A DNA stretch of 64,000 nucleotides, from contig NZ_CAAAID010000007.1 in the NCBI RefSeq assembly GCF_900639915.1, positions 62,001 to 126,000 on the forward strand, written 5' to 3'. Made by a program: the position numbers and the translations under genes. The stretch comes from Legionella nagasakiensis. Lineage in GTDB: Bacteria > Pseudomonadota > Gammaproteobacteria > Legionellales > Legionellaceae. This document shows, one piece after another, positions 19,960-29,357 of the stretch (positions are counted from its first letter, which is position 1; each line of letters begins with the position of its first letter). The notes beneath the pieces were generated by a model, which was not told the origin of the DNA, did not search any database, and saw nothing but the letters and a program-made list of their open reading frames with translations.

Positions 19960-21118
19960 CAGGACTTACGCAAAACCCTGTAAATTGAGAAATAGATCCA
20001 GTATCAAAGAGCTGATGGATCACAGAATAGTTAGCTGAGGTGTAGTAATCTCCCGTAAATTTCTATGCCTTGTTATAATAATGCCTCGCCCAAAAACAAA
20101 AAAAGTGACACGTTTGGATTATTGCCAGTATTTGTTCAGCAGCCAGATTAATTACACACTAACAAACTTTGCTGAGCATGTGGAGTCCTTGTCTCATGAT
20201 ATGATAAATCGCTATTTAAGGGATGAGAAGCTAACCCCCAGGTTAGTCTGGGAGCATACAAAGGGCGACATTAAACAAAGTAAAAATGGGTTTATTGTTT
20301 TTGACGATAGTATTTTAGACAAGAACCATTCTCGACAGATTGAATCTGTTCGTTGGCAATATAGTGGAAATGCACATGGGATTGTTCGTGGCATTGGCCT
20401 GGTAAATTGTATTTATATTAATCCTGAAACAAAAGAATTTTGGCTTATTGATTATCGAATTTTTGATCCTGAGCGAGATGGTAAAAGCAAAGTGGACCAT
20501 GTGCAGGACATGCTTAAAAATGCTTTATATTCCAAGCAGCTAAGCTTTACAACAGTGTTGGTTGATACATGGTATGCTAGTAATAAGTTTATGTTGTTTG
20601 TCCATAATGTAGGTAAATATTTTTATTGTCCTATTAAGCGAAATCGCTTAGTAAAGCCAGCAGGTACTGAGGAGCACTATAAAGCAGCTACTGAATTGAA
20701 CTGGACCGAAGAGGACTTAATACTTGGTAAAATAATTCGTCTTAAAGGAATGCCTGGAGATTTTTATATGAAACTGTTTCGTGTACCTGTTTCTACCAAC
20801 AGGACCGATTATGTGGCCACTAACGACCCAGCTCAACACTGCCGTCATGACACTCAAAATGTGTGTGCGATGCGCTGGTATATTGAGCAGTTTCATCGTG
20901 AAATTAAACAGCTAACCGGCGTGGAAAAATGCGAGTGTCGAAAGCAACGTATTCAGAGGAATCATGTTGCTTGTGCGTTACTAGTGTGGGTTAAAATGAA
21001 ACAAATAGCTTACAAAACAAAAGAGACAGTTTATCAGATAAAGAAAACTCTCTTGCGTAATTATTTGATTCAAGAGCTTAAAAGCCCCTCAGTTTATATG
21101 GGTTTTGCGTAAGTCCTG
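19960..21118 (+). mobile_element. Intact IS701-like insertion sequence, 1159 bp
   Basis: Perfect 19-base inverted repeats CAGGACTTACGCAAAACCC bound the element (19960-19978 and 21100-21118). TGAGT occurs directly on both sides (19955-19959, 21119-21123) as the target duplication, within an IS5 transposase gene. Confidence 0.95.
20081..21112 (+). CDS. IS701-like DDE transposase
   Basis: Full-length transposase of 343 residues inside the 1159-bp element. DDE-type residues are seen in FDDSILDK (near 71), VDTWYAS (near 165) and WYIEQFHREIKQL (near 267, the catalytic glutamate region). The stop lies inside the right inverted repeat. Both repeats and the frame are intact, so the element may still be mobile. 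Confidence 0.88.
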   Translation: MPRPKTKKVTRLDYCQYLFSSQINYTLTNFAEHVESLSHDMINRYLRDEKLTPRLVWEHTKGDIKQSKNGFIVFDDSILDKNHSRQIESVRWQYSGNAHGIVRGIGLVNCIYINPETKEFWLIDYRIFDPERDGKSKVDHVQDMLKNALYSKQLSFTTVLVDTWYASNKFMLFVHNVGKYFYCPIKRNRLVKPAGTEEHYKAATELNWTEEDLILGKIIRLKGMPGDFYMKLFRVPVSTNRTDYVATNDPAQHCRHDTQNVCAMRWYIEQFHREIKQLTGVEKCECRKQRIQRNHVACALLVWVKMKQIAYKTKETVYQIKKTLLRNYLIQELKSPSVYMGFA

Positions 21119-21316
21119 TGAGTGCTTCTTCAGCAAAATCAAGCACTTCAGAAGAGTCTTTTCACGATTTGATAAAAAAGCATCCTCATTTGCCGGCTTT
21201 TTATCCTATGCCTCTTTTATTCTTTGGATGAGATAAGTGCACAGAACCTAGGTGCGCATGAAAATTTTTACCGTGATTTAAAAAAACAGCGTTAGTCTAG
21301 TCTTAATTCATACTTT

Positions 21317-22612
21317 TTACTCAAAAAGTGGTGGAGCTTCAGTCACTTGAGGGTTTTTAGGAGGGGCTTTTTGATTGGTTTCTTGTAAAAACCTTGCGGC
21401 AAGAATGACGATGATTGTCCAAATAAACATATACCAGGCGGGAGCATAATTGTTCCCTGTCATTTCAATTAATAAAATAGCAATTAAAGGAGCGGTGCCG
21501 CCAAAGAGCGCTTGGCCAATATTATAACCAATGGATGTACCACTGGCGCGAACCATCGTCGGAAACATTTCTGCAATGATGGTTGGTACGGTTGCGTTAA
21601 TAGGGGACAATACGATGCCTAGCAATAATTCACTTCCGAGAGCATACCACCAACTCCCACTCATCAGCAGCCAAAAAATTGGAAAGGCAAGCAGAAAAAT
21701 ACCGATGATCCCTGAAAGAAAGACAACTTTTCGTCCCAGATAATCTGACAATAATCCCATGACGGGAATAAGCAGTGTCAGTAAAAACAAACTGATGAAA
21801 TTAATAAGTAGTGCGTCGTTTAATGAAAAACTGGCTGATTTCACCAAAAATGAAGTGGCGTAAGCAATCAACATGTAATTGCCTACGGCAAGAATACTGG
21901 TGCAAATAACGGCTAATAATAATTGCTTTTTATAACGAGTGAAGACAAGCTTTGCTGGTAATTCTTCACTTGGTTGTTCTTGTAAAAAAGTGGATGGCTC
22001 GACGCTTTTAAAGCGTAAATAAATGCCTAAAATACCCAGCGCCCCTCCGATGCAATAGGCCAATCGCCAACCCCATTCAGCCAGTTGTTCGTAAGGAATG
22101 GCTGCACTGAGTAAAGAAGCGGTGAGGGAGCCTGCAAAAATGCCTAAAAATGCAGTACATAAAACGAGACTTCCTGCGAATCCGCGACCGTAATTGAACA
22201 TGTGTTCAATAAGAAAGGTGGCAGAACCCGGTAATTCGCCCCCTATGGCAATCCCTTGGACAAGCCGGAATAACGTAAATAAAATGGGAGCAATAATACC
22301 GGCGTACTGATAGGTCGGTAAAAATGCAATGAATGTTGTTGTAATGGTCATGATGGTGACAGAGACGATGAGCGCTTTTCGGCGACCGACGTGGTCTGCA
22401 TAATGACCTAATAACGCCCCACCTATGGGCCTTACGAGAAATCCGATAGCAAACACCGTAAATGTTGCAATCATGGAAAGGAAGGGAGCATCAGTGGGGA
22501 AAAAAATTTCTGCAAAGAGAGGAGCGAAGCTTGCATAAAGTAAAAAGTCATACCATTCAAGAGCGTTGCCATATAGCCCGGCGATGATGCTTCTTTTTTC
22601 GCTTGATTCCAT
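21317..22612 (-). CDS. MHS-family MFS transporter (ProP-like)
   Basis: Transporter of 431 residues with twelve helices. The N-terminus GLYGNALEWYDFLLYASFAPLFAEIFFP and the loop GHYADHVGRRKALI are typical of the metabolite:H+ symporter group (ProP, KgtP, ShiA). Members carry osmolytes or organic acids by proton symport; which one cannot be read from the sequence. In L. pneumophila related Pht-type carriers serve intracellular growth, but those belong to another MFS group. Confidence 0.88.
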   Translation of the reverse strand: MESSEKRSIIAGLYGNALEWYDFLLYASFAPLFAEIFFPTDAPFLSMIATFTVFAIGFLVRPIGGALLGHYADHVGRRKALIVSVTIMTITTTFIAFLPTYQYAGIIAPILFTLFRLVQGIAIGGELPGSATFLIEHMFNYGRGFAGSLVLCTAFLGIFAGSLTASLLSAAIPYEQLAEWGWRLAYCIGGALGILGIYLRFKSVEPSTFLQEQPSEELPAKLVFTRYKKQLLLAVICTSILAVGNYMLIAYATSFLVKSASFSLNDALLINFISLFLLTLLIPVMGLLSDYLGRKVVFLSGIIGIFLLAFPIFWLLMSGSWWYALGSELLLGIVLSPINATVPTIIAEMFPTMVRASGTSIGYNIGQALFGGTAPLIAILLIEMTGNNYAPAWYMFIWTIIVILAARFLQETNQKAPPKNPQVTEAPPLFE

Positions 22613-22699
22613 GAGCTGTATTCCTACTAAGTAGATAGGGTATCATGAATAGTATGAATGAAATAATAGAACGTCAATTTTGTCTAAAAATCCCTCCCA

Positions 22700-22722
22700 G
22701 CCTCCCTTTAAAAAAGGGAGGC
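22700..22722 (-). terminator. Terminator of the cys operon
   Basis: GCCTCCCTTT pairs with AAAGGGAGGC (ten base pairs, three-base loop) just after cysQ. A T-run follows at some distance on the minus strand. Two other hairpins in the window share the core CCTCCCTTT/AAAGGGAGG. Confidence 0.65.
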
Positions 22723-22740
22723 GTTAATGGGCGCATATAA

Positions 22741-23517
22741 TCAGGATATGGCTTTGGCAACAAAATGAGGGTTTTCAAATCCTTTTTTCCCATAATAAAG
22801 CGGTGTGCCATCAAGTTGTTCTACGCTTCCGCCTGCAGCGGCTAAGACCGCATGGCCTGCGGCCGTATCCCATTCCATGGTGCGGCCCAGTCTTGGGTAG
22901 AGGTGGGCTGTTCCCTCGGCAATTTTGCAGAATTTTAATGAAGAGCCTGTTGCAATAAACCGTGCTATTTTTTTGTTTGCTAAATACGCATCCATTGCGG
23001 CCGGCGCGCCATGAGAGCGGCTTCCTACCACATATAATCCTTCTTTTGTGGTTTTGAGAACAGTAATGGGTTTTTTGTGACCAGCGCTATCCATTTTAAA
23101 CGCCCCCTTTCCTTTCAGTCCTGCATACAAGGTATGCAATGCGGGTGCGCAGACAACGCCCATGACGGGTTGGGTTGCTTCAATCAAGGCAATATTAATG
23201 GTGAATTCGCCATTACGATTAATGAATTCTTTTGTGCCATCCAGCGGATCCACGAGCCAGAATTGATGGGGATTTTGTCCTTCTATGGATTCTAGATTTG
23301 CGCTTTCTTCAGAGATAATGGGCATTTCCGGAGTTAAGGCATGCAGCTTTGTGACGATGATTTCATGGGAGGCAAGATCGGCCTGAGTTAAAGGACTGCC
23401 ATCTGATTTGATAGAATAATCAATATTATTTTGATAGATGTCCAATACTGCATCTGATGCTTCCCAGGCAATATCAATCAGTTTATTAAGCAATGCTTCC
23501 GTTGTTTGGATGGTCAA
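22741..23517 (-). CDS. cysQ: 3'(2'),5'-bisphosphate nucleotidase CysQ
   Basis: Mg-dependent, Li-sensitive phosphatase of the inositol monophosphatase superfamily that removes the 3' phosphate from PAP, the by-product of PAPS use. The 258 residues carry the metal site motif WLVDPLDGTKEFI (near 86-98) with ISEESAN upstream (the glutamate ligand), and the second motif EWDTAAGHAVL near 217. It is the last gene of the leftward operon cysD-cysNC-cysQ, 15 bases after cysNC. Confidence 0.95.
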   Translation of the reverse strand: MTIQTTEALLNKLIDIAWEASDAVLDIYQNNIDYSIKSDGSPLTQADLASHEIIVTKLHALTPEMPIISEESANLESIEGQNPHQFWLVDPLDGTKEFINRNGEFTINIALIEATQPVMGVVCAPALHTLYAGLKGKGAFKMDSAGHKKPITVLKTTKEGLYVVGSRSHGAPAAMDAYLANKKIARFIATGSSLKFCKIAEGTAHLYPRLGRTMEWDTAAGHAVLAAAGGSVEQLDGTPLYYGKKGFENPHFVAKAIS

Positions 23518-23532
23518 TGGACTATCTTCCTT

Positions 23533-25425
23533 TTAAAAGAATTTTGATTTCAGCAATTCCAGCACTTGGCTTGCCGCCTCTAATGGTGTGAGGTTTACTG
23601 TATCGATGGTTAAATCAGGCGACTCAGGGATTTCATAACGGCTGCCTATGCCGGTGAAGTTTTTGATTTTTCCTGCTTTTGCTTTTTTATATAGGCCCTT
23701 AACGTCACGAGCTTCGGCTACCTCAAGAGGAGCATCAACGAATATTTCCAAGAATTGATCATCGCCAATTAAATGCCGTGCCATGTTGCGCTCGGCGGCA
23801 AAAGGAGAAATGAATGAAACCAAGGTAATGAGGCCTGCTTCACTCATCAATTTGGCAACTTCAGCAATACGGCGAATATTCTCAGCACGATCTGTTTCGG
23901 TAAATCCCAAATCACGGTTAAGGCCATGGCGGATATTATCACCGTCCAGCAGCATGGTATGTTTTCCCAGAGCATTTAACTGATGCTCTACAAGGTTGGC
24001 TATGGTGGATTTCCCAGCACCAGACAATCCGGTAAACCAGAGTACTAAGGGCGTTTGGTGCTTGATGGCGGAGCGCATGCTTTTATCCACCAATAAATTC
24101 TGCTGATGGACATTGGTTGAGCGGCGCAGGGCAAAATGAATTAAACCAGCAGCAACGGTGGCATTGGTCATTCTGTCAATCAAAATAAAACCGCCTAATT
24201 CGTGGTTATGCTCATAAGGTTCAAACGCAATTGGTCTATCCAAGGCAATGTCGCAACAACCAATTTCATTTAATGCCAATTCTTTTGCAGCTAAATGTTC
24301 CATGGTATTAACGTCAATGCGAAATTTGGGTTTACTGGGGGTACAGAGTGCTGTTGCCGCCCCTGTTTTTAAAAGATACTGACGACCGGCAACCATGGGT
24401 TGCTCATCCAACCACAATAGCTTTGTTTCAAATTGGTCTGCTACTTCGCAAGGGTCAATGGCGGCCACTAAGACATCACCACGAGAAACGTCGATTTCTT
24501 CTGTGAGCGTCACGGTAATCGATTGTCCGCAAATGGCTTTATCTAAATCACCATCGTAAGTCACAATGCGGGCAATTTTTGTTTCTTTTCCGCTGGGTAA
24601 AAGCTTAATTCGATCGCCAGGGCAAACTGTGCCGGATGCGATGCGGCCGGTAAACCCACGAAAATCCAGATTTGGTCGATTAACCCATTGCACGGCCATG
24701 CGAAAAGGCAAGCTTTCACGAGCGCGTTCAATGACGACTTCTTCCAAATATTGCATTAACGTGGAGCCTTGGTACCATGGAGTATGTGCCGAGCGAGCGA
24801 CAATATTGTCGCCTTTGAGTGCTGAAACTGGTATGGCTTGAATGGTGGTCATTCCTAGTGTTTGGGCAAATGCCTCGTATTCTGTTGTGATTTGTTGATA
24901 AATGGTTTCATCATAATGAACCAAGTCCATTTTATTGATGGCTAAAATGACATGTTTGACGCCTAGCATGGAAACAATGAAACTATGACGACGAGTTTGG
25001 GTGAGTACCCCTTTGCGTGCATCAATCATCATCACGGCTAATTCCGCGGTAGAAGCGCCTGTTGCCATATTGCGAGTATATTGCTCATGTCCTGGCGTAT
25101 CAGCCACGATGAATTTACGCTTGTCCGTGGAGAAAAAACGGTATGCTACGTCGATGGTAATCCCTTGTTCGCGTTCAGAAGCAAGTCCATCAACCAGAAG
25201 GGCAAAATCCAGACCATCTTCTGTGGAGCCAAATTTTTTACTGTCAGTCGCTAACGCAGCAAGTTGGTCATCGTAAATCATATGAGATTCATAAAGCAGC
25301 CGACCAATCAGCGTTGATTTGCCGTCATCCACCGAGCCGCAAGTGATGAAGCGCAGCAGGCTTTTGTTTTCATGGGCGTTGAGATAGGCTGTGAAATCGT
25401 TGCCTATAAAAGGATGTGCTTGCAT
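23533..25425 (-). CDS. cysNC: Bifunctional sulfate adenylyltransferase large subunit / APS kinase (CysNC)
   Basis: Fusion protein of 630 residues. The N-terminal part (about 1-430) is CysN, the GTPase subunit that drives ATP sulfurylase: CGSVDDGKSTL (P-loop near 31), DTPGHEQYT, NKMD. The C-terminal part (about 440-630) is APS kinase CysC: FTGLSGAGKSTIANL, the DGDNIRHGLN loop, and LIEIF-like FLEIFVDAP. It makes APS from sulfate and ATP and phosphorylates it to PAPS. The same fusion occurs as NodQ in rhizobia and in many proteobacteria. It is directly adjacent to cysD with no spacer. Confidence 0.96.
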   Translation of the reverse strand: MQAHPFIGNDFTAYLNAHENKSLLRFITCGSVDDGKSTLIGRLLYESHMIYDDQLAALATDSKKFGSTEDGLDFALLVDGLASEREQGITIDVAYRFFSTDKRKFIVADTPGHEQYTRNMATGASTAELAVMMIDARKGVLTQTRRHSFIVSMLGVKHVILAINKMDLVHYDETIYQQITTEYEAFAQTLGMTTIQAIPVSALKGDNIVARSAHTPWYQGSTLMQYLEEVVIERARESLPFRMAVQWVNRPNLDFRGFTGRIASGTVCPGDRIKLLPSGKETKIARIVTYDGDLDKAICGQSITVTLTEEIDVSRGDVLVAAIDPCEVADQFETKLLWLDEQPMVAGRQYLLKTGAATALCTPSKPKFRIDVNTMEHLAAKELALNEIGCCDIALDRPIAFEPYEHNHELGGFILIDRMTNATVAAGLIHFALRRSTNVHQQNLLVDKSMRSAIKHQTPLVLWFTGLSGAGKSTIANLVEHQLNALGKHTMLLDGDNIRHGLNRDLGFTETDRAENIRRIAEVAKLMSEAGLITLVSFISPFAAERNMARHLIGDDQFLEIFVDAPLEVAEARDVKGLYKKAKAGKIKNFTGIGSRYEIPESPDLTIDTVNLTPLEAASQVLELLKSKFF

Positions 25426-26325
25426 TTAAAAATAGCCCTCCTGCTTCTTTTTCTCCATAGAGGCGGCACCATCGTGGTCAATGACCCTTCCTTGACGTTC
25501 CGACGTTGTGCTTAATAGCATTTCTTCAATAATAGCCGGTAATGTATCGGCTTTGGATTCAATGGCACCCGTTAAGGGATAGCAACCCAAGGTGCGAAAT
25601 CGTACGTGTCGCCATTGCGGCTGCTCACCTTCTGCCAGAGGCAATCGTTCATCATCCACCATGATCAATGCGCCATCACGCTCCACAACAGGGCGCAGCG
25701 CGCTGTAGTAAAGAGGCACAATGTCAATTTTTTCTTGATGAATGTATTGCCAGATATCCAGCTCTGTCCAGTTCGACAGTGGAAATACACGCAGGCTTTC
25801 ACCTGGTTGTTTGCGGGTGTTGTATAAACTCCATAATTCCGGGCGTTGGTTTTTAGGATCCCAGCGATGGTTTTTATTGCGAAATGAAAAAATGCGCTCC
25901 TTGGCACGTGATTTTTCTTCGTCACGACGGGCACCACCAAACGCTGCATCAAATTGGTATTTGTCCAGTGCTTGTTTTAAGGCGGCTGTTTTCATGACAT
26001 CGGTATGAATGGCAGAACCATGTGTGAAAGGATTAATGCCAGTTTTTATTCCTTCTTCATTAACATGGATAAGCAAGTCGAGCCCGTATTTGGCAACTGT
26101 TTGGTCGCGAAATGCAATCATGTCACGAAATTTCCAGGTTGTATCCACATGCAATAAAGGAAAAGGTGGTTTGGCCGGATAAAACGCTTTTAAGGCCAAA
26201 TGCAGCATGACAGAGCTGTCTTTACCAATGGAATAAAGCATAACCGGATTATCCGTTTCGGCCACAACCTCACGCATGATATGGATACTTTCCGCCTCAA
26301 GGTGCTTTAGGTGACTTAACTTCAT
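25426..26325 (-). CDS. cysD: Sulfate adenylyltransferase subunit 2 (CysD)
   Basis: Catalytic subunit of ATP sulfurylase, of the PP-loop (PAPS reductase-like) family. The start at 26325 follows AAAAGGAGTG and gives [20 protein letters not shown], the usual N-terminus; an upstream in-frame start is unlikely. The PP-loop motif [14 protein letters not shown] is near residue 31, [21 protein letters not shown] near 139, and [12 protein letters not shown] near 188. First gene of cysD-cysNC-cysQ. No PAPS or sulfite reductase is in the window. Confidence 0.97.
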   Translation of the reverse strand: MKLSHLKHLEAESIHIMREVVAETDNPVMLYSIGKDSSVMLHLALKAFYPAKPPFPLLHVDTTWKFRDMIAFRDQTVAKYGLDLLIHVNEEGIKTGINPFTHGSAIHTDVMKTAALKQALDKYQFDAAFGGARRDEEKSRAKERIFSFRNKNHRWDPKNQRPELWSLYNTRKQPGESLRVFPLSNWTELDIWQYIHQEKIDIVPLYYSALRPVVERDGALIMVDDERLPLAEGEQPQWRHVRFRTLGCYPLTGAIESKADTLPAIIEEMLLSTTSERQGRVIDHDGAASMEKKKQEGYF

Positions 26326-26338
26326 GTAATCACTCCTT

Positions 26339-26362
26339 TTAGAGCTTGTTAACAAGCTCTAA
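26339..26362. promoter_or_regulatory. 24-bp perfect palindrome upstream of cysD
   Basis: The two 12-base halves (TTAGAGCTTGTT and its complement) are exact and meet at GTTAAC. The palindrome ends 13 bases before the cysD start, right upstream of its ribosome binding site. It may be an operator for the cys operon or a short palindromic repeat. The rest of the gap up to 26608 shows no gene. Confidence 0.6.
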
Positions 26363-26608
26363 GAACTTCCTAATTCTCATTAGTTGGGTTTTAAACTGAT
26401 TGATAAATAATATGCGCATGGACGGACAGGATTTTTAGTATCGTATTTTGTTGCATAAATTAGCAGCCGTAAAATGAAATGTAAACAGACGTTGCTATAA
26501 ATGTCTTTTTTTAAAAGAATTGTTTGTCATTTATACTAACCGTATACATCTCGCATTTTCGGTTATGACGAGTATAATCATTGGCAATTTAGTTAATTGA
26601 GTTACCTG

Positions 26609-27088
26609 ATGGATGAACCAAAGAGCAAATCGCAAAAAAAACGAGAGGCAGACGTTTTACAGAAGGTCGGCGTTAAGTTGATAGCATTAAGTTTTGCAAA
26701 GCTTAATGCTTTGCCGCTAACAGCGGAGTTACGACAAGCGATTATTGATGCGAAATCCGTACATGGTCATGGTGCAATCAGGCGGCAGGCTCAATTGATT
26801 GGGAAATTAATGCGTGCTGCCGATGGTGAGGCAATTCTTGCTGCTTATGGGCAATTGCTGGCTGAAGAAAGTGCGCAAACGACAGCATTTCATCAGGTGG
26901 AATACTGGCGCGGACGGTTAATTCAGGAAGGCCGCGATGCATTAACGGAATTTATTGATCTTTATCCGTCTGTTGATGCTCAGCAGCTTCGCCAATTAAT
27001 CAAAAAAGCGATGGAAGAGCAGAAAAATGAACAGCGTACAGGTGCTGGTAAAGCACTGTTTCGATATCTGAGGTCTTGTCTTTTATGA
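26609..27088 (+). CDS. darP: Ribosome-associated protein DarP (YjgA, DUF615)
   Basis: Helical protein of 159 residues that in E. coli helps late 50S subunit maturation. Family marks are KSQKKREAD near the start, RRQAQLIGKLMR near residue 57 and PSVDAQQLRQLIKKA followed by KALFRYLR at the end. I use the ATG (MDEPKSKSQ). The TTG four codons earlier is possible. Its stop overlaps the rlmL start (ATGA), so the two ribosome-related genes are coupled. Confidence 0.92.
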   Translation: MDEPKSKSQKKREADVLQKVGVKLIALSFAKLNALPLTAELRQAIIDAKSVHGHGAIRRQAQLIGKLMRAADGEAILAAYGQLLAEESAQTTAFHQVEYWRGRLIQEGRDALTEFIDLYPSVDAQQLRQLIKKAMEEQKNEQRTGAGKALFRYLRSCLL

Positions 27089-29190
27089 AGTATTCGTTGT
27101 TTGTTAATTGTCCAAAAGGTTTGGAATATCTTTTGGAAGAAGAGCTCAAAATGCTAGGGTTACATGTGACTCGTGTTAGTCCCCAGGGGGTGTATGGTGA
27201 AGCAACCCTGTCCATCATTTATCATCTTTGCCTGTGGTCGCGGTTGGCTAATCGTGTGCAACTGATTTTATTCTCAGGCCAAGCGCATAATGAACAAACG
27301 CTTTATAAACTTTGTCATCAATTTCCCTGGCAAACGGTATTTTCAGCTGATAAAACATTTGCCGTTGAGTTTCATGGCTCTTCAGAACAGATTCGCAATT
27401 CCATGTATGGTGCGCAAGTTGTGAAGGATGCGATTGTCGATCATTTTCGCCAGTTGCAAGGAGTTCGTCCTTCCATTGCACGGGATAATCCACAAATTCT
27501 TCTGCATGCGCATTTAAAGTATGAAACATTGACGGTCAGTTTCGATTTGGTGGGTTATAGTTTGCATCTTCGTGGTTATCGGGCTCAAGCGGGAGTCGCG
27601 CCTTTAAAAGAAAATGTAGCAGCCGCTGTATTAATGCGTGCCAAATGGTCACAATTGGCCGCTTCTGGTTTCGCTTTACACGACCCTTTTTGTGGCTCGG
27701 GAACACTCGTGATTGAAGCCGCGATGATGGCAGCTCATATTGCTCCAGGGTTGTTGCGTCATGATCAATCCTTACAGCATTGGGTAGCGCACCAGCCTTC
27801 TTTATGGGAAAAAATAAGAGCCCAAGCCTTACAGCAAGTTAAGCCCATTAAAATAACATTACGAGGAACGGATGCTAACGCGAAGTTGATTGCTATGGCA
27901 TGTACAAATGCTGAGCGTGCGGGTGTTGCTCCTTTGGTGGCGTTTGAGGCTATGGCACTCACTGACTGTAAGGCCAATGTAGAAAAAGGCTTGGTGATTT
28001 GTAACCCCCCTTACGGGGAACGCTTGGGGGATGCCACGCAGTTAATCTCTTTATATCAGCAGCTAGGGAGTACACTCCATGCGCATTATCAGGGATGGCA
28101 AGCCGCGTTTCTGACTTCTAACCCTATGCTTGCCAAGGCTACGGGATTGCGGGCAGCTAAGCAATACACCATATATAATGGTGCTTTAGAATGTAAATTG
28201 TATTGCGTTGATTTAACCAATAATCAATTAAAGGGGGCAGCTGGCGGACAATTATCTTCGGCTGCACAAATGTTTGCGAATCGGTTGCAAAAGAATTTCA
28301 ATCATCTGCAGAAATGGGCGAAGCGTAAGCAAATCAGTTGCTATCGTGTTTATGATGCTGATTTGCCAGAATATGCTTATGCAATCGATATTTATGATGG
28401 TTATGCGGTTTTGCAAGAATATGCTGCTCCAGCGACGATTTCGATTCATAAGGCAGAGCAGCGAAGTCTTGATGTGCTGCAGGTAGTACCGCAGGTACTG
28501 GGTATTGCTTCAGAGCATTTAATGATCAAACAACGCCGCCAGCAAAAAGGAAAGAATCAATATCAAAAATTAAATAAAAGCCAGCGTACAATGGTTGTTC
28601 AAGAAGGAAAAACCAGGCTTAAAGTCAATTTATACGATTACCTGGACACGGGTTTGTTTTTGGACCATCGCCTGTTGCGTTTAAGTTTTGCTCAATTATC
28701 CCCAGGCACCCGTTTTCTTAATTGTTTTTGTTACACGGCAGCTGCTAGTGTCCATGCAGCTGTTGCTGGAGCGTTAACGACGAATGTGGATATGTCCAAT
28801 ACTTATTTGCGTTGGGCCGAAGATAATTTTAAATTAAATCACCTTGATTTAGCGAAACATCAGTTTATTCAGGAAGATTGTATTCATTGGTTGAAGGTAG
28901 CGCGCGATCGTTTTGATGTTATTTTCCTTGACCCCCCTAGCTTTTCCAATTCAAAGCGGATGATGACCACGTTGGATGTACAGCGAGATCATGCTTCTCT
29001 CATTGCCGCTGCGATGCGTTTACTCAAGGATGAAGGTATTCTATATTTTTCTACAAATCTCAAACGATTTAAATTATCGCCAATCACCACTGCGCAATAT
29101 GAGGTGGAGGATATTACTGCCGACACGCTTGATGTTGATTTTAAGCGTAACAAACGCATCCATCAGTGTTATAGAATTAAGAAGAAATAA
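27085..29190 (+). CDS. rlmL: Bifunctional 23S rRNA methyltransferase RlmL/RlmK
   Basis: Fused enzyme of 701 residues, the same length as the E. coli protein, that methylates G2445 (m2G) and G2069 (m7G) of 23S rRNA. A THUMP domain lies at about 45-155. The first methyltransferase domain has DPFCGSGTLVIEAAM near residue 208 and the catalytic NPPYGER near 310. The second has FLNCFCYTAAASVHAA near 548 and DPPSFSNSKR near 618. The ATG overlaps the darP stop. Confidence 0.95.
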   Translation: MKYSLFVNCPKGLEYLLEEELKMLGLHVTRVSPQGVYGEATLSIIYHLCLWSRLANRVQLILFSGQAHNEQTLYKLCHQFPWQTVFSADKTFAVEFHGSSEQIRNSMYGAQVVKDAIVDHFRQLQGVRPSIARDNPQILLHAHLKYETLTVSFDLVGYSLHLRGYRAQAGVAPLKENVAAAVLMRAKWSQLAASGFALHDPFCGSGTLVIEAAMMAAHIAPGLLRHDQSLQHWVAHQPSLWEKIRAQALQQVKPIKITLRGTDANAKLIAMACTNAERAGVAPLVAFEAMALTDCKANVEKGLVICNPPYGERLGDATQLISLYQQLGSTLHAHYQGWQAAFLTSNPMLAKATGLRAAKQYTIYNGALECKLYCVDLTNNQLKGAAGGQLSSAAQMFANRLQKNFNHLQKWAKRKQISCYRVYDADLPEYAYAIDIYDGYAVLQEYAAPATISIHKAEQRSLDVLQVVPQVLGIASEHLMIKQRRQQKGKNQYQKLNKSQRTMVVQEGKTRLKVNLYDYLDTGLFLDHRLLRLSFAQLSPGTRFLNCFCYTAAASVHAAVAGALTTNVDMSNTYLRWAEDNFKLNHLDLAKHQFIQEDCIHWLKVARDRFDVIFLDPPSFSNSKRMMTTLDVQRDHASLIAAAMRLLKDEGILYFSTNLKRFKLSPITTAQYEVEDITADTLDVDFKRNKRIHQCYRIKKK

Positions 29191-29299
29191 TGCGATCAGG
29201 ATGAACCCTCCCAATCTTTTTGCCTTGATCTTGAGGTTTTTCGTTCTGGCGATAAAAAAATGCAGCCGCACTATCAGCAAAACCTGAATAAAAATTTTA

Positions 29300-29319
29300 C
29301 TTAATATTGGCTATTAGTT
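29300..29319 (+). promoter_or_regulatory. Possible half-conserved PmrA-type element
   Basis: CTTAATATT at 29300 is a perfect half site. The second half at the proper 11-base spacing (CTATTAGTT) matches only at four of nine positions. AT-rich -10-like sequence follows. It may drive the protease-like gene at 29358. Confidence 0.35.
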
Positions 29320-29357
29320 AAAATAATTGCTCATTAAAAGATCTTAGTGATTACGAT

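Larger units (their letters stand above)
19444..21236 (+). pseudogene. IS5-family transposase, truncated and interrupted
   Basis: The reading frame runs from 19444 (LRTGAQWRELPYYYGKW) through MIDATIVRAHPCAAG and the DDE regions (GGFTTKIHAIVDALG, IADKAYDAD) to RHLIE at 19959. There an intact IS701-like element is inserted. After a five-base target duplication the frame resumes at 21121 with CFFSKIKHFRRVFSRFDKKA and ends at 21236 (LWMR stop). The N-terminus is lost at 19444 to another IS end. It is a dead transposase. Confidence 0.88.
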
